DNA of 64,000 nucleotides from CAVOEB01 sp965249645 (GTDB lineage Bacteria; Pseudomonadota; Alphaproteobacteria; UBA828; JAPUJA01): positions 1,612,001 to 1,676,000 of the forward strand of contig CBDFML010000012.1 of assembly GCA_965249645.1 (NCBI GenBank), read 5' to 3'. The number at the start of each line of letters is the position of its first letter. Positions within the stretch are counted from its first letter, which is position 1. The notes below the pieces were generated by a model that saw nothing but the letters and a program-made list of their open reading frames with translations, made no database searches and was not told the DNA's origin. The position numbers and the translations under genes are program-made. Below, piece by piece: positions 1-9,475 of this stretch.

Positions 1-295
1 CGCCGTAATCGATGACCGCCAGTTTATCGAGCGGGTCGTCGGTCCACGGGTAGGGCCGCTGCCAGGCGAGCTGGGCCGACGCCTGGCGGATCGCCGCCGG
101 GCCAAACCGGGTGCCCGGCCGGTTGGTCGTCGCAAGATCGTAGGGGATCCCCGTCACCGCGACGTCGACCCCTTCGAGTTCGCGGGTGTACTTCCGGCGC
201 AGGAAGCTGAGTGCGCCCGAGTAGGTCGGGTCCTCGGGGTTGGACCCGTAGAGATCGGTTCGCCGGAAGGCCGCGTCGCCTCGTTCGTCCGCCAT
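1..295 (-). CDS. Agmatinase-family ureohydrolase, N-terminal part (cut by window edge)
   Basis: The first 98 codons of a gene reading off the left edge, starting at ATG 293-295. The translation contains YSGALSFLRRKY, then VAVTGIPYDLATTNRPG and RFGPAAIRQAS, which is the conserved N-terminal pattern of agmatinase/guanidino-acid ureohydrolases (binuclear Mn enzymes releasing urea). The metal-binding Asp/His motifs lie outside the window, so activity and substrate cannot be judged. It is divergent from the acyl-CoA dehydrogenase at 430 and fits the nitrogen-catabolic neighbourhood. Agmatine, guanidinobutyrate or guanidinopropionate are all possible substrates. Confidence 0.8.
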   Translation of the reverse strand, partial: MADERGDAAFRRTDLYGSNPEDPTYSGALSFLRRKYTRELEGVDVAVTGIPYDLATTNRPGTRFGPAAIRQASAQLAWQRPYPWTDDPLDKLAVIDYG

Positions 296-429
296 ACAGG
301 TTTGCCTCTTCGCGTCGTCACGGGAACCCCCGTATAATCGGCCACGGTCGGTCCGGCAACGATATGTATTCGGAGCTTACGTCCCGGTGCTACGCAATTG
401 TCACGTTTTCTAGCCAGGAGAACTGAGCG

Positions 430-1605
430 ATGAGCTATCCCCTGCCCCCCGATTGTCTCGAGTGGCAACAGAAAATCCGGGCCTTTGCCGAAACCGAACT
501 GATCCCCTGGGAGGTCGAGGCCGAGATGAACGACGGCGTCATCCCCGAGGAGGCCCGCCGGCGTCATCAGGAGATTGCGGGCGGGATGGGGCTGAACCGC
601 ATGGACCTGCCCGAGTCCGTGGGCGGTCTCGATTTGTCGACGCTCACCCAGACCGTCATCTGGGAGCAGCTCGGACGGGTTACCAACGCGCTGTGCTGGT
701 GCTTCCACGAGCCTGAGAAGTGGCTGTTCGAGATTTGCACCGACGACCAGCTCGAACGCTACGTCCTGCCCTCCATGCGGGGCGAGCGTCACGATTGCTA
801 TGCAATCACCGAGGAAGATTCTGGATCCGACGTCGAGGGGATCAAGACCACGGCGCATCTCGAAGGCAATTCTTACGTCGTCAACGGCGAGAAATGGTAC
901 GTCACCAGCGCCAACCATGCGGATTATTTCATTCTCCAGGCGAAGATCGAGGGCGGCGAGAACGAGGGCGCGCATTGCCTCTTCTTCATCGAGATGGATA
1001 GCGAAGGGGTCGAGCTTGTCCGCACGCCGCCGTTTTCCCATCGCTACGCCTCCCATCACCCGACCTACCGGTTCAACAACGTGCGCGTGCCGATCACCAA
1101 CCGGATCGGCGATGAGGGCGGCGGCATGGAATACACCTACGCCTGGTTTCGCCGCGAGCGGCTGATGATTGCGGCCCGCTGCTGCGGCGCTGCCTCGCGC
1201 CTGATCGACGAGGCCACCGCGTTCGCCCGCGAGCGCATCATCAACGGCAAGCCGATCACCGAATACCAGGCGATCCAGTTCATGCTCGCCGATAGCCTGA
1301 CCGAGCTGTGGGCGGCCCGGCTGATGACCTACGAGACAGCCGAGGCCCACGACCGGGGCGAGGACGTCAAGGTGCTCCACGCGCGGTGCTCCATGTCCAA
1401 GCTTTACGCGTCGGAAATGGCCAACCGGGTCGCCGACCGCGCGGTGCAGATATTCGGCGGGCGGGGCTACATGCGCGAGAACGTCGCCGAACGCTTCTAC
1501 CGCGAGCTTCGGGTCGACCGAATCTGGGAAGGCACCAGCGAAGTCCAGCGCATCATCATCGCCCACAGCCTGCTCAAGCGCGGCCAGGGACCGCTCGTCG
1601 ATTAG
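430..1605 (+). CDS. Acyl-CoA dehydrogenase
   Basis: A 391-residue protein of the usual length for the FAD-dependent acyl-CoA dehydrogenase family, which oxidises acyl-CoA to enoyl-CoA and passes electrons to ETF. YAITEEDSGSD (about 124-134) is the FAD/substrate-binding signature. FGGRGYMRE and WEGTSEVQR (about 366-374) form the C-terminal signature, where many members carry the catalytic Glu. The start is supported by an AGGAGAA ribosome-binding site about 8 bases upstream. It heads a rightward set with the MBL hydrolase and deacetylase. The acyl substrate cannot be deduced. Confidence 0.93.
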   Translation: MSYPLPPDCLEWQQKIRAFAETELIPWEVEAEMNDGVIPEEARRRHQEIAGGMGLNRMDLPESVGGLDLSTLTQTVIWEQLGRVTNALCWCFHEPEKWLFEICTDDQLERYVLPSMRGERHDCYAITEEDSGSDVEGIKTTAHLEGNSYVVNGEKWYVTSANHADYFILQAKIEGGENEGAHCLFFIEMDSEGVELVRTPPFSHRYASHHPTYRFNNVRVPITNRIGDEGGGMEYTYAWFRRERLMIAARCCGAASRLIDEATAFARERIINGKPITEYQAIQFMLADSLTELWAARLMTYETAEAHDRGEDVKVLHARCSMSKLYASEMANRVADRAVQIFGGRGYMRENVAERFYRELRVDRIWEGTSEVQRIIIAHSLLKRGQGPLVD

Positions 1606-1669
1606 CCGGTTCCGGCGCGCCCCGCGGTGTTAAGCTTCCTGCCCGCAAGGACAACAAGGGGGATACGGC

Positions 1670-2425
1670 ATGGCTCTGCCCATCGCCGATCACTGGTTCG
1701 AGACCAAGCGCCTCGACGACGACGTCACGTTGATCTGGGAGCCCAACGCAATTCCCCTCGTACGCTGCAACATGTGGCATGTGCGCGGCCGGGATTGCGA
1801 CATGCTTATCGATTCGGGCTTTGGGTTTTTCAGCCTCAAGGAACACGTCGCCCTGGTCACGGAAAAGCCCGTGCTGTGTGTGGGCAGTCACACCCATTTC
1901 GATCACATGGGCGGGCATTGGGAATTCGACCGGCGCCTGATCCACCCGGCCGAGGCCGACCTGCTCGCCAACCCCACCCGGGCCAACACGGTCAGCGATC
2001 TTTACATGTCCCTCGACATTTTTACCGCCCTGCCCTTTGAGGGCTTTGACCCCGAGGACTACAACGTGCGCGCAGCCCCGCCGACGCGGCTGATCGAGGA
2101 GGGCGACGTCATCGACCTCGGCGACCGACAATTCGAAGTCATCCACACACCCGGCCATTCGCCCGGCTCCATTTGCCTCTGGGAGCCGGCGGGCGAAATC
2201 CTGTTCTCCGGCGATGTGGTCTATGACGGCGAGATTTTAAACGACCTGTATCACTCTGTTCCCGAGGACGTGATCGCGAGCATGGAGCGCCTGCGGGCAA
2301 TTCCGGCCCGCGCCATCCATGGTGGACATTTTCCCAGCTTTGGAGGCCCGCGCATGATCGAGCTGATCGACGAATATCTGGCCGGCCGGCGCAAGCTCGG
2401 CTGCCCCAACGAGGCCGCCGACTGA
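1670..2425 (+). CDS. MBL-fold metallo-hydrolase
   Basis: A 251-residue cytosolic metallo-beta-lactamase-fold hydrolase. HTHFDHMGGH (74-83) is the classical HxHxDH zinc site. HTPGHSPGS (159-167), FSGDVVYDG (Asp182) and the C-terminal HGGH (His220) supply the remaining ligands, so the dinuclear centre is complete. The family includes glyoxalase II-like thioesterases and lactonases. The acyl-CoA dehydrogenase upstream and the deacetylase one base downstream suggest a shared catabolic operon, but the substrate is unknown. Confidence 0.9.
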   Translation: MALPIADHWFETKRLDDDVTLIWEPNAIPLVRCNMWHVRGRDCDMLIDSGFGFFSLKEHVALVTEKPVLCVGSHTHFDHMGGHWEFDRRLIHPAEADLLANPTRANTVSDLYMSLDIFTALPFEGFDPEDYNVRAAPPTRLIEEGDVIDLGDRQFEVIHTPGHSPGSICLWEPAGEILFSGDVVYDGEILNDLYHSVPEDVIASMERLRAIPARAIHGGHFPSFGGPRMIELIDEYLAGRRKLGCPNEAAD

Positions 2426-2426
2426 C

Positions 2427-3368
2427 ATGACCGCTGACATGACCGCCCCTGCCCCGCCGATCCCCTGGCCCGACGGCAAGCGCTGCGCCGTGTCGTTCTC
2501 CTTCGACATGGATGCCGACGCGCTGATCCATATCGCCCGTCCCGACGACGCCAACACCTGCGTCTCGACCATGTCGGGCATGCGTTACGGCCCCGAGGTC
2601 GGCGTGCCGCGCATCTGCGACCTGTTCGAAAGCTACGGGCTGAAGGTTTCCTTCTTCGTGCCCGCCTGGTGCGCGGAAGAGCACCCCCAGGTGATCGAGC
2701 GGATAATCGAGGGCGGCCACGAGATCGCCCATCACGGCTACATGCATGAATCGCCCAGCCGCAACACCCGCGATCGCGAAACCTACTGGACCGTCCGCGC
2801 GCTCGACTCGCTCGAACATCTGACGGGCAAGCGCCCAGTCGGCTACCGGGCGCCGCTCTACGATTATTCCCAGCACACCACGGCGATCCTCGCCGAACTC
2901 GGCTTTCGCTACGAATCCTCGCTGATGGGCGACGACCTGCCCTATGTCCTGCGCAGCCGGTCGGGCGACCTGCTCGAGCTTCCCGTGGACTGGGCCTGCG
3001 ACGACTGGAACCAGTTCTGCCATCTTGCCGACATCGACTTCGTCATGCCGATCCAGACCCCGCGCCACGCCTTCGACGTCTACCGTGCGGAATTTGAAGG
3101 CCAATACGAGATCGGCGGCTTCTGGCAGATCGTCTGGCACCCCTTCCTGATCGGCCGCGCGGCGCGCATGCGCTATGTCCGGAGCTTCATCGAGGAGCTG
3201 CTGGAAAAGGGCGATGTCTGGCTGACCAACTGCATCGCGGTGGCCGACCATGTCGAGGGCCTGATTGCCGCGGGGAGCTATACGCCGCGCGTCGATACCA
3301 TGCCCATCAAGAGCAGCGCCCACCGCATCCCCGAGCTCGCCGAGGACGCCCGCCCCCTGCGCGGTTAA
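2427..3368 (+). CDS. Polysaccharide deacetylase-family protein (PuuE-like amidohydrolase)
   Basis: A 313-residue NodB-homology protein. SFDMDAD (about 25-31) supplies the catalytic and metal-binding Asp residues. HEIAHHGYMHE (98-108) supplies the metal-binding His pair, and RAPLYDYS the conserved Arg motif. There is no signal peptide, so it is probably a cytosolic C-N hydrolase rather than a cell-wall deacetylase, close to the PuuE allantoinase-type branch. It starts one base after the MBL gene stop, and an alternative ATG at 2439 is possible. Neighbours acting on C-N bonds support a role in nitrogen-compound catabolism. Confidence 0.87.
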   Translation: MTADMTAPAPPIPWPDGKRCAVSFSFDMDADALIHIARPDDANTCVSTMSGMRYGPEVGVPRICDLFESYGLKVSFFVPAWCAEEHPQVIERIIEGGHEIAHHGYMHESPSRNTRDRETYWTVRALDSLEHLTGKRPVGYRAPLYDYSQHTTAILAELGFRYESSLMGDDLPYVLRSRSGDLLELPVDWACDDWNQFCHLADIDFVMPIQTPRHAFDVYRAEFEGQYEIGGFWQIVWHPFLIGRAARMRYVRSFIEELLEKGDVWLTNCIAVADHVEGLIAAGSYTPRVDTMPIKSSAHRIPELAEDARPLRG

Positions 3369-3375
3369 GCCGCGA

Positions 3376-4275
3376 TCAGCTATTCGCGGGATCGTTGATT
3401 TTCAGATGCTCCGCGCTCCAGGCGCCCGGCCAGACATAAGCGTCGCCCTTGCGCATGGCCGCCACGGCCTCGACGGGCAGGTCGCTCACCACCAGCATCG
3501 GTCCGTCGCCGTCGTCGCTGCTCCGGGGCCCCACCGAGCCCAGCACTCCGGTCGAGCCCAGCGATTCTTCGCACGGACAAAACACCGCGGCGCCCGACAC
3601 ATTGGGTTCGACCAGATCGCGATAGCCCGTATCTCCGATGGTGCCCACCGGGCAGACGATGGCCTGGGTCTCCACCGCGCGAGCCTTGGCGCAATCGAAC
3701 ACCCGGTGATAGCCCGACAGCACCGAGGTCATCGAGGGTACCAGAATGATATCGAGATCGAGGCCGGCAAGCCGGGCGGCCAGTGCCGGCAACTCGATGT
3801 CGAGGCAGATCGCGACGGCGAGCCTGAGGCCCCGCCAACTCACGATATTGACCGTATTGCCGGTCTCGAGGTTCCACCAGTCGGGGTCCAGCTCCTGCGG
3901 CGTCATGCACAGCTTGTCCTGGACGAACTCCTGGCCCTCGGGCAGCAGCAGGTGGGCCCGGTTGGCCTGACCGGCGTCGACGTTCACCGGCATGGTGCCG
4001 GCAAGCAGCGCAACCTCGTGCTTCGCAACCAGCGGGCGCAGCGCGGCCAGCGCGTCGTCGGCCTGGCTCGCCATCCAGACAATCTCCCTGTCCACGGTCA
4101 TGCCTTCGGGCGCAAAGGAAAGCCACTGCACCGAGGCGTATTCCGGCATGACCAGAAGGTCGGCACCCTGAGCCTTGGCCTCCGCCAGCTTGGCATCGAC
4201 CTTGGCCGCCCAGGCATCCAGCCCGTTCAGCGTTGGGCTCACATTCACGGCCCACATTGCGACTGACAGCGTCAT
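3376..4275 (-). CDS. Carbon-nitrogen hydrolase (nitrilase superfamily)
   Basis: A 299-residue nitrilase-superfamily amidase. The Glu-Lys-Cys triad is visible: Glu45 in VMPEYAS, Lys121 in VQDKLCM and Cys157 in AVAICLDIE. Members hydrolyse amides, N-carbamyl compounds or nitriles through a Cys thioester. AAGGAGAA lies 6 bases before the ATG. It converges on the deacetylase gene, with only 7 bp between stops, and follows the M24 peptidase on the same strand (30 bp gap), suggesting a two-gene unit. Exact substrate not determinable. Confidence 0.92.
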   Translation of the reverse strand: MTLSVAMWAVNVSPTLNGLDAWAAKVDAKLAEAKAQGADLLVMPEYASVQWLSFAPEGMTVDREIVWMASQADDALAALRPLVAKHEVALLAGTMPVNVDAGQANRAHLLLPEGQEFVQDKLCMTPQELDPDWWNLETGNTVNIVSWRGLRLAVAICLDIELPALAARLAGLDLDIILVPSMTSVLSGYHRVFDCAKARAVETQAIVCPVGTIGDTGYRDLVEPNVSGAAVFCPCEESLGSTGVLGSVGPRSSDDGDGPMLVVSDLPVEAVAAMRKGDAYVWPGAWSAEHLKINDPANS

Positions 4276-4305
4276 TGCATTTCTCCTTAGGGGTCTGGGC
4301 CCGGT

Positions 4306-5499
4306 TTAATCCCAGAAAAGCATCGGCGTTTTGGTCAGCAGCTCGATGCCGTTCTCGACGACGAGAATATTCTGCTCGAACCCGGCGCTGCCCTGCCCCT
4401 CGCGGCCGAAAAACGCTTCGACCCCCATGGCCATGCCTTCCTGGAATATATCGTCGTCGGTGCACATGTCGGGTCCGATATAGGGCTTCTCGAAAAACAG
4501 CCCGATTCCATGCCCGAAATGGGGCCACTTCTCCGCCATCTGGTTCGACGCCGCGCCGTGCTGGCGGCTCAACTCCCGGCCATGCAGCGCCACCTCCTTG
4601 ACCTTCGCGCCCGGCCTGATCTGCTCCATGATCGCTTCGACGATCCGCGCGCCGGTCTCCACCAGTTCCTTCTGCTCCGGGGTCGGCTTCAGCCCGCACA
4701 CGGTCGTACGCCCCGGATCGACGTAATAGCCCTCGAACATCGGACCGTAGATCCAGCCGCGCACAAGGTCGCCGGGTTTCGGAGCCTCGAAGGTGTAACC
4801 TGCAATCGGGTTGCGCACGAACATGTCGATCATGTCGCCGTGCGAACAGGGCAGCATATGAATTGTGCCGCCTCCCTTCACGACCTCTTTCGCTGCGTTG
4901 CCAGCGGCTTCGGCTTCGGGCAGACCCGTGATCAGGCCCTCAATGAACGCGGTCAGCGCCTTGGTCCCGATCTCGCCGGCGATGCGCAGCGCATCCTGCT
5001 CCCGCGGGCTCTTGATCAGGCGTAAACCTGTGATGATGTCGTCTTCGATCCGCCAGTCGATCTCCGGGACAACCTCGCGCATCTTGTTCCAGTAGCGAAG
5101 CGGCACGACGTCGCTGCCGACAAGGGCGACCGGCCCCTCAACCTTGCGCGCCTTCAGCGCCTCGGCAATATCGACGAACGGTGCGTTCGACGAAACGATC
5201 CGGTCCGTCGCGATTATCTCCTCGCGCAGCCCGGGCTCGTCGGCATGAAGCTCGGGCGTCTCACCCACCTGCAGCAGCACGGAGTTGAAGGAACGGCCCT
5301 GGAACAGCGTCGAATCGTAGCCCTGCCCCGAGGCGGTGGAATAGAAGTTGGTCAGGTAGAGAACGTCGCCGGCCCGGTCGTTGGTGCCGCCCGAACGTCC
5401 GAAGACCACGGCCGTCTCAAAGCCCCGTTGCTGCAGCACCGCTTCCGCGCGCGCCCAGCGCGCTTCATATTCATCTTTTGGAAAAAACTGCCCCAGCAT
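4306..5499 (-). CDS. M24-family Xaa-Pro-type aminopeptidase/creatinase-fold protein
   Basis: A 397-residue pita-bread-fold protein with an N-terminal creatinase-like domain (about 1-150) and a C-terminal metallopeptidase domain. Metal-ligand motifs seen are YYVDPGRTT (Asp), HFGHGIGLFFE (His), GMAMGVEAFFG (Glu) and AGFEQNILV (Glu). The first Asp of the usual five-ligand set is not obvious: RGWIYGPMFEGYYVD has Arg/Trp where Asp is expected. It may therefore be a prolidase, a creatinase-like hydrolase, or a catalytically altered member. GGGAGA precedes the ATG. Confidence 0.88.
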   Translation of the reverse strand: MLGQFFPKDEYEARWARAEAVLQQRGFETAVVFGRSGGTNDRAGDVLYLTNFYSTASGQGYDSTLFQGRSFNSVLLQVGETPELHADEPGLREEIIATDRIVSSNAPFVDIAEALKARKVEGPVALVGSDVVPLRYWNKMREVVPEIDWRIEDDIITGLRLIKSPREQDALRIAGEIGTKALTAFIEGLITGLPEAEAAGNAAKEVVKGGGTIHMLPCSHGDMIDMFVRNPIAGYTFEAPKPGDLVRGWIYGPMFEGYYVDPGRTTVCGLKPTPEQKELVETGARIVEAIMEQIRPGAKVKEVALHGRELSRQHGAASNQMAEKWPHFGHGIGLFFEKPYIGPDMCTDDDIFQEGMAMGVEAFFGREGQGSAGFEQNILVVENGIELLTKTPMLFWD

Positions 5500-5769
5500 T
5501 GCCGGTCTCCCTTCGTCCGATTACGGGCTCTGACGGCTCTCGCCACGTTTTCTGTCACCCATACTAGGCGGGCCTCAAGGCGCGCGACAAGCGTCTATCC
5601 GGAGCGTTGTGGTGTGGTCATAGCCCCTATCTCATATTTTCTTCTAAGGAATATTTATTGAATGTGATTGATCGTCGTGAAATGCCGGGTATAATCGCGG
5701 CCTCTTGCGGTGGACCGCCCTGAAGCCCACGCAAGGCCGAAACCGACATCGTATCGAGGAGGGCAGAGC

Positions 5770-6969
5770 ATGCACGGGCATCTTTTCATCCCCGGACCGA
5801 CGAACGTACCCGAGCCGGTTCGCCAGGCCATGAACATCCCGATGGAAGATATGCGCTCGGCCGATTTTCCCAACCTGACCCTGCCGTTGTTCGAGGATCT
5901 CAAGAAGGTCTTCAAGACCGAAACCGGACAAGTCTTCATCTTTCCCGCCTCGGGCACCGGCGGCTGGGAAGCCGCGATCAGCAACACCCTCTCGCCGGGC
6001 GATAAGGTCGTCGTCTCGAATTTCGGCCAGTTTTCCCATCTCTGGGCCGACCTGTGCCGGCGTCACCATCTCGACGTCGATGAAATCGAGGTCGAGTGGG
6101 GCGAAGGCGCGCCGCCCGAGGAATACGCACGGCGCCTCGCCGCCGATACCGCGCACGAGATCAAGGGTGTGATCGTCTGTCACAACGAAACGGCAACCGG
6201 CGTGACCAGCGACGTGGCCGCGATCCGCCGGGTGCTCGACGATGCCGATCACCCCGCCCTGCTCTACGTCGACGGTGTCAGTTCGATCGCCAGCATCGAC
6301 TTCCGCATGGACGAGTGGGGCGTCGACCTCGCCGTATCGGGCTCCCAGAAAGGCCTCATGCTGCCGACCGGGCTCGCTGTCGTCCGCGTCAGCCAGAAGG
6401 CGCTGGACGCGCGCGCGGGTGCGACCCTGCCGCGTTGCTTTTTCGATTTCGACGACATGATCCGGACCAACAAGGACGGCTACTTCCCCTACACGCCCGC
6501 CACCACCCTGCTCCGGGGCCTCAGGGCCTCGCTCGACATACTGTTCGAGGAAGGGCTCGACAACGTGTTTGCCCGCCATCACAGGATCGCCGAGGGCGTG
6601 CGCCAGGCGGTCGATGCCTGGGGCCTACGGCTCTGCGCGAAACAGCCCAGGTGGCATTCCGACACGGTCTCCGCGATCATGCTGCCCGGGGGCATCGACG
6701 GCAACGAGCTGGTCAAGCACGCCTACGAGCGCTACGACCTTTCGCTCGGCGTCGGCCTCTCCAAGGTCGCGGGCAAACTCTTCCGGATCGGTCACCTGGG
6801 CGCCGTGAGCGAGCTGATGGCGTTGAGCGTGCTAGCGGGCGCCGAGATGGCGATGCGCGACTTCGACATCGCGCTCGAGCCCGGCAGCGGCGTCGGCGCG
6901 GCGGAAGAATATTACCGCGCCACGGCGCGCCGCCTCGACGAACCGGTCTCGATCGCGACGGTATCGTAA
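5770..6969 (+). CDS. Class V PLP-dependent aminotransferase (serine/alanine-glyoxylate type)
   Basis: A 399-residue fold-type I aminotransferase. The N-terminus HLFIPGPTNVPEPV is typical of alanine/serine-glyoxylate aminotransferases. VDGVSS carries the PLP-ring Asp (168) and SGSQKGLMLP the Schiff-base Lys (194). The family transfers amino groups to glyoxylate or related acceptors such as ureidoglycine. The start was chosen because AGGAGGG lies 7 bases upstream; a start 60 bp further up would ignore this site. The 270-bp divergent gap to the M24 gene is AT-rich around 5620-5700 and probably holds promoters for both. Confidence 0.92.
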   Translation: MHGHLFIPGPTNVPEPVRQAMNIPMEDMRSADFPNLTLPLFEDLKKVFKTETGQVFIFPASGTGGWEAAISNTLSPGDKVVVSNFGQFSHLWADLCRRHHLDVDEIEVEWGEGAPPEEYARRLAADTAHEIKGVIVCHNETATGVTSDVAAIRRVLDDADHPALLYVDGVSSIASIDFRMDEWGVDLAVSGSQKGLMLPTGLAVVRVSQKALDARAGATLPRCFFDFDDMIRTNKDGYFPYTPATTLLRGLRASLDILFEEGLDNVFARHHRIAEGVRQAVDAWGLRLCAKQPRWHSDTVSAIMLPGGIDGNELVKHAYERYDLSLGVGLSKVAGKLFRIGHLGAVSELMALSVLAGAEMAMRDFDIALEPGSGVGAAEEYYRATARRLDEPVSIATVS

Positions 6970-7067
6970 CTCCGGCCGCTCCCGCTGGAACTCTCCCTCT
7001 GCACCCCGCGACGGGGCGCCGCCGCGGGGAATTTTTTACCCGGCCCAAGAAGCCCGCCCCCTTGCAC

Positions 7068-7211
7068 CTAATCGACGAGATCGCGGATCAACGGGCAGGT
7101 CGAGCAGTGAATGCCGCCGCCGTTGAGCGCCATCTTGTCGTAGGGCAAGGTCACGACCTCGATATTCAGCTTATCGAGCGCATCCTGCGTGCGGCGCGAG
7201 ACGCCGGGCAA
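7068..7211 (-). pseudogene. Duplicated 3' end of a dimethylargininase-like gene (remnant)
   Basis: Reverse reading gives the last 40-odd codons of a guanidine hydrolase, including GGGIHCSTCPLIRD and a stop at 7068-7070. Positions 7086-7209 match 9494-9617, inside the complete gene, at about 118 of 124 bases. Most differences are at third positions or are conservative (for example LDKLNIEVV against LDALNIEIV). The last codons before the stop differ more (DLVD against DPVG). This looks like the end of a diverged allele, not a fresh copy. The upstream part of the gene is missing. Confidence 0.85.
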
Positions 7212-8335
7212 TCGCGGCCGCTTGCTCTCAACCCAAAATTGCGCAAACTGTCCTGGGGAACAATCGGAGGAGACGTTGCTTGGCGGACGATAACCTTCAG
7301 GAACGGCTGGACCGCCTGCGCGAATCGGCCGATGCCAGCGCGCGGAACTTCCGGACGGTCTACGTCTCCTACCTCGTCATCGCGCTCTACATCCTCGTCA
7401 TCGTCTCGTCCACGAACCACGAAATTCTGTTCCGCGCGGACGACGTGCAGGCGCCGATCATCAATGTCGGCGTGCCGGTGGCGTGGTTCTTCACCTTTGT
7501 GCCGTAGATACTTCTGCTCCTCCATTTCAACTTGTTGCTCCAGGGATTCTTTCTGTCACGCAAGGTGCACGCCTTCAAAGCGGCGTTGCCGGGCACCCAT
7601 AAGGGGACGATGGCCCGGGGCGAACAGCTTGATCTGCTGTTTCCCTCGCCGCTCGCGCATATGGTTGGCGGCGCCGATTCCAGACGGGGCACGCGCTTCC
7701 TGCTGTGGGCGATGGTGAACCTTTCGGTGGCGGTTCTGCCGCTTGCCATCCTCATCTACGCGGAGGTCCAATTCCTGCCTTATCAGTCCGAGACCATTAC
7801 CTGGATGCACCGCGCCGTGGTAATCGTGGATTTCACCCTTCTCTGGTGGCTCTGGCCGCGCCTCGCCACGCCCGGGCAGGGCTGGCGCGAATGGTGGTGG
7901 GGCAAGCCTCGGTGGCGCGCCGGAGGCGTCATCGTCACAATGGCCGGCTTGTTCTTCGTTGTCGGGATTGCGGACTTTCCGGGCGGAGCAGTGGACAAAC
8001 TTTTGCCTTTCGAGGACGGCCGGGACATCCTCGCCCGCAAGTACTCTCTCTCGAACCGCGTATTGATAGCTGAGGAGCCGTCACCAGAAATTCTGTCGGC
8101 CTATGTCGTGGGCTGCGGCCGGACCGGGCCGGCGGACGCCGGCAATAAGAGCGAGAGCGCTATCGGCGGGCTCTGCGATCTGCGGGCGCTCGAAGTCGGC
8201 TCGCTCGTCTGGTGCAAACACGCAAAGCCGCTTCACCTGAGCGGACGCTCTTTCCGACACGCCGATTTGTCGGGATCGACTCTGTGTGCGGCCGAACTGG
8301 AGCTCGCGGATTTGAGTGATGCGAGCCTGATGGGA

Positions 8336-8634
8336 GCCCAGCTTTACGGCGCGAACCTGTTCAAGGCCGAGCTTCACGGCGCGAACCTGATGCGGGCCGA
8401 GCTTCTCGGCGCGGACCTGGGGGGGCCCAGCTTCGCGGCGCGGACCTGCGCTGGGCCGAGCTTCACGGCGCGATCCTGCGCTGGGCCCAGCTTCACGGCG
8501 CGGACCTGATGGAGGCCCAGCTTCACGGCGCGGACCTGAGCTTTGCCCAGCTTCACGGCGCGAACCTGAAGCGGGCCGAGCTTCACGGCGCGGACCTGAG
8601 GTGGGCCCAGCTTCACGACGCGGCCATGGTTGGG
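8336..8634 (+). repeat. Ten 30-bp tandem units encoding pentapeptide repeats
   Basis: Units start at 8336, 8366, 8396, 8425, 8455, 8485, 8515, 8545, 8575 and 8605. Each reads approximately GCCCAGCTTCACGGCGCG followed by GACCTG and six variable bases, encoding two pentapeptide turns. The near-identical DNA of units 4-10 shows recent expansion or homogenisation. Unit 3 is 29 bases long, one short within a G run, and this creates the frameshift of the host gene. Confidence 0.9.
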
Positions 8635-9033
8635 ACCGAGCTCGGCATGAGCGATCTCCGCGGGGTCGATATTTCCACGACGGCGGACTGGGCGGCGCTG
8701 CGCGCGAGGTTGGCAAAAGACATCTCTGACGAGGACATCAGGGACAAAGTGTTGGAGACGTTCGCGGACGCCGAAGGACGGGAAATATTTATTGCGCCGC
8801 TTTCGATCGAGAACGCGATGATCGAGCGGGAATCCGAATTGGCCGGTCAAATCGGGAAGCTATTGGACAAGCAAAAGTTTTTTGAGCCACCCGCCGAGGC
8901 CGAGTATTACGATGTGCTGGTCTCCTACCTCGCGGATGAGCTTGCTTGCCGCGACGCCTATGTCGCGCGCGGGTTTAAAAGTCGAGCTATAGACATGGCC
9001 TACGGGCTGCCAAGGTACATGGTCGACCTGCTC

Positions 9034-9099
9034 ATGGCCGACGTGCTGCGAAGGGACATGGCCGGCGTGCTGCGAAGGGACATGGCCGACGTGCTGCTT
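9034..9099 (+). repeat. Short 24-bp tandem repeat inside the pentapeptide gene
   Basis: Two full and one partial copies of ATGGCCGACGTGCTGCGAAG plus GGAC, starting at 9034, 9058 and 9082. They encode MADVLRRD, MAGVLRRD and MADVLL. An imperfect half copy precedes them at 9019. The repeat keeps the frame. Confidence 0.85.
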
Positions 9100-9475
9100 G
9101 CGGAAAAGCTGGCGGCGACGCTGCAAAACGCCGAGTGCAGCGCGGTGATTGCTAAGGGGCTTGCGATGTTGAGCGTGAGAATGCGCGCCAGATTCTCGGA
9201 GATCGCGCATGAGGCCACATTGTCGGACGAATAGCCGTCGGCTGCCGGTGGATGAGTGGAGAGATGTCCTGCGCGGCCAATGACGGGCTACTGCCACCCA
9301 ACCGGGCAAACTCCTAATAGGTAGTTGGGCGAACCGGCAGGCGGTGCGGCCCCCCTGAAAATCCGCCTCACACTTTGAGCGGTGACGCGCTTCTCCGCCC
9401 GAAACCGCCGGTCCTGGCCGTGCCGCCCCACCTATCGATAGCGGCCTGTATGGGTTGAGTCGGTTAAAGAAGCTG

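Larger units (their letters stand above)
7280..9234 (+). pseudogene. Membrane-anchored pentapeptide-repeat protein, broken by a stop and a frameshift
   Basis: A single reading frame of about 650 residues is interrupted twice. It starts at TTG 7280 behind GGAGGAG. The N-terminal part has several hydrophobic helices (for example VSYLVIALYILVIVSS). TAG at 7505-7507 splits one membrane helix, and the frame continues directly as ILLLLHFNLLLQGFF. Pentapeptide repeats of A(Q/E)LHGA(D/N)L type follow from 8336, and the frame shifts by one base at the G7 run 8419-8425. The C-terminal third (8640-9234) is helical, with a short internal tandem repeat. Intact relatives would be membrane proteins with a beta-helical domain of unknown function. 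Confidence 0.8.

Noticed and set aside
154..1566. A 470-codon leftward open frame opposite the acyl-CoA dehydrogenase
   Set aside because: It is the antisense of a well-supported gene; its translation is a Val/Gly/Arg-rich string with no family pattern. Similar long antisense frames across the window come from high GC content.
8081..8850. Leftward repeat-rich frames opposite the pentapeptide gene
   Set aside because: The 30-bp repeat is open in several frames; only the rightward frame yields the known A(D/N)LxxA pentapeptide pattern and membrane helices.
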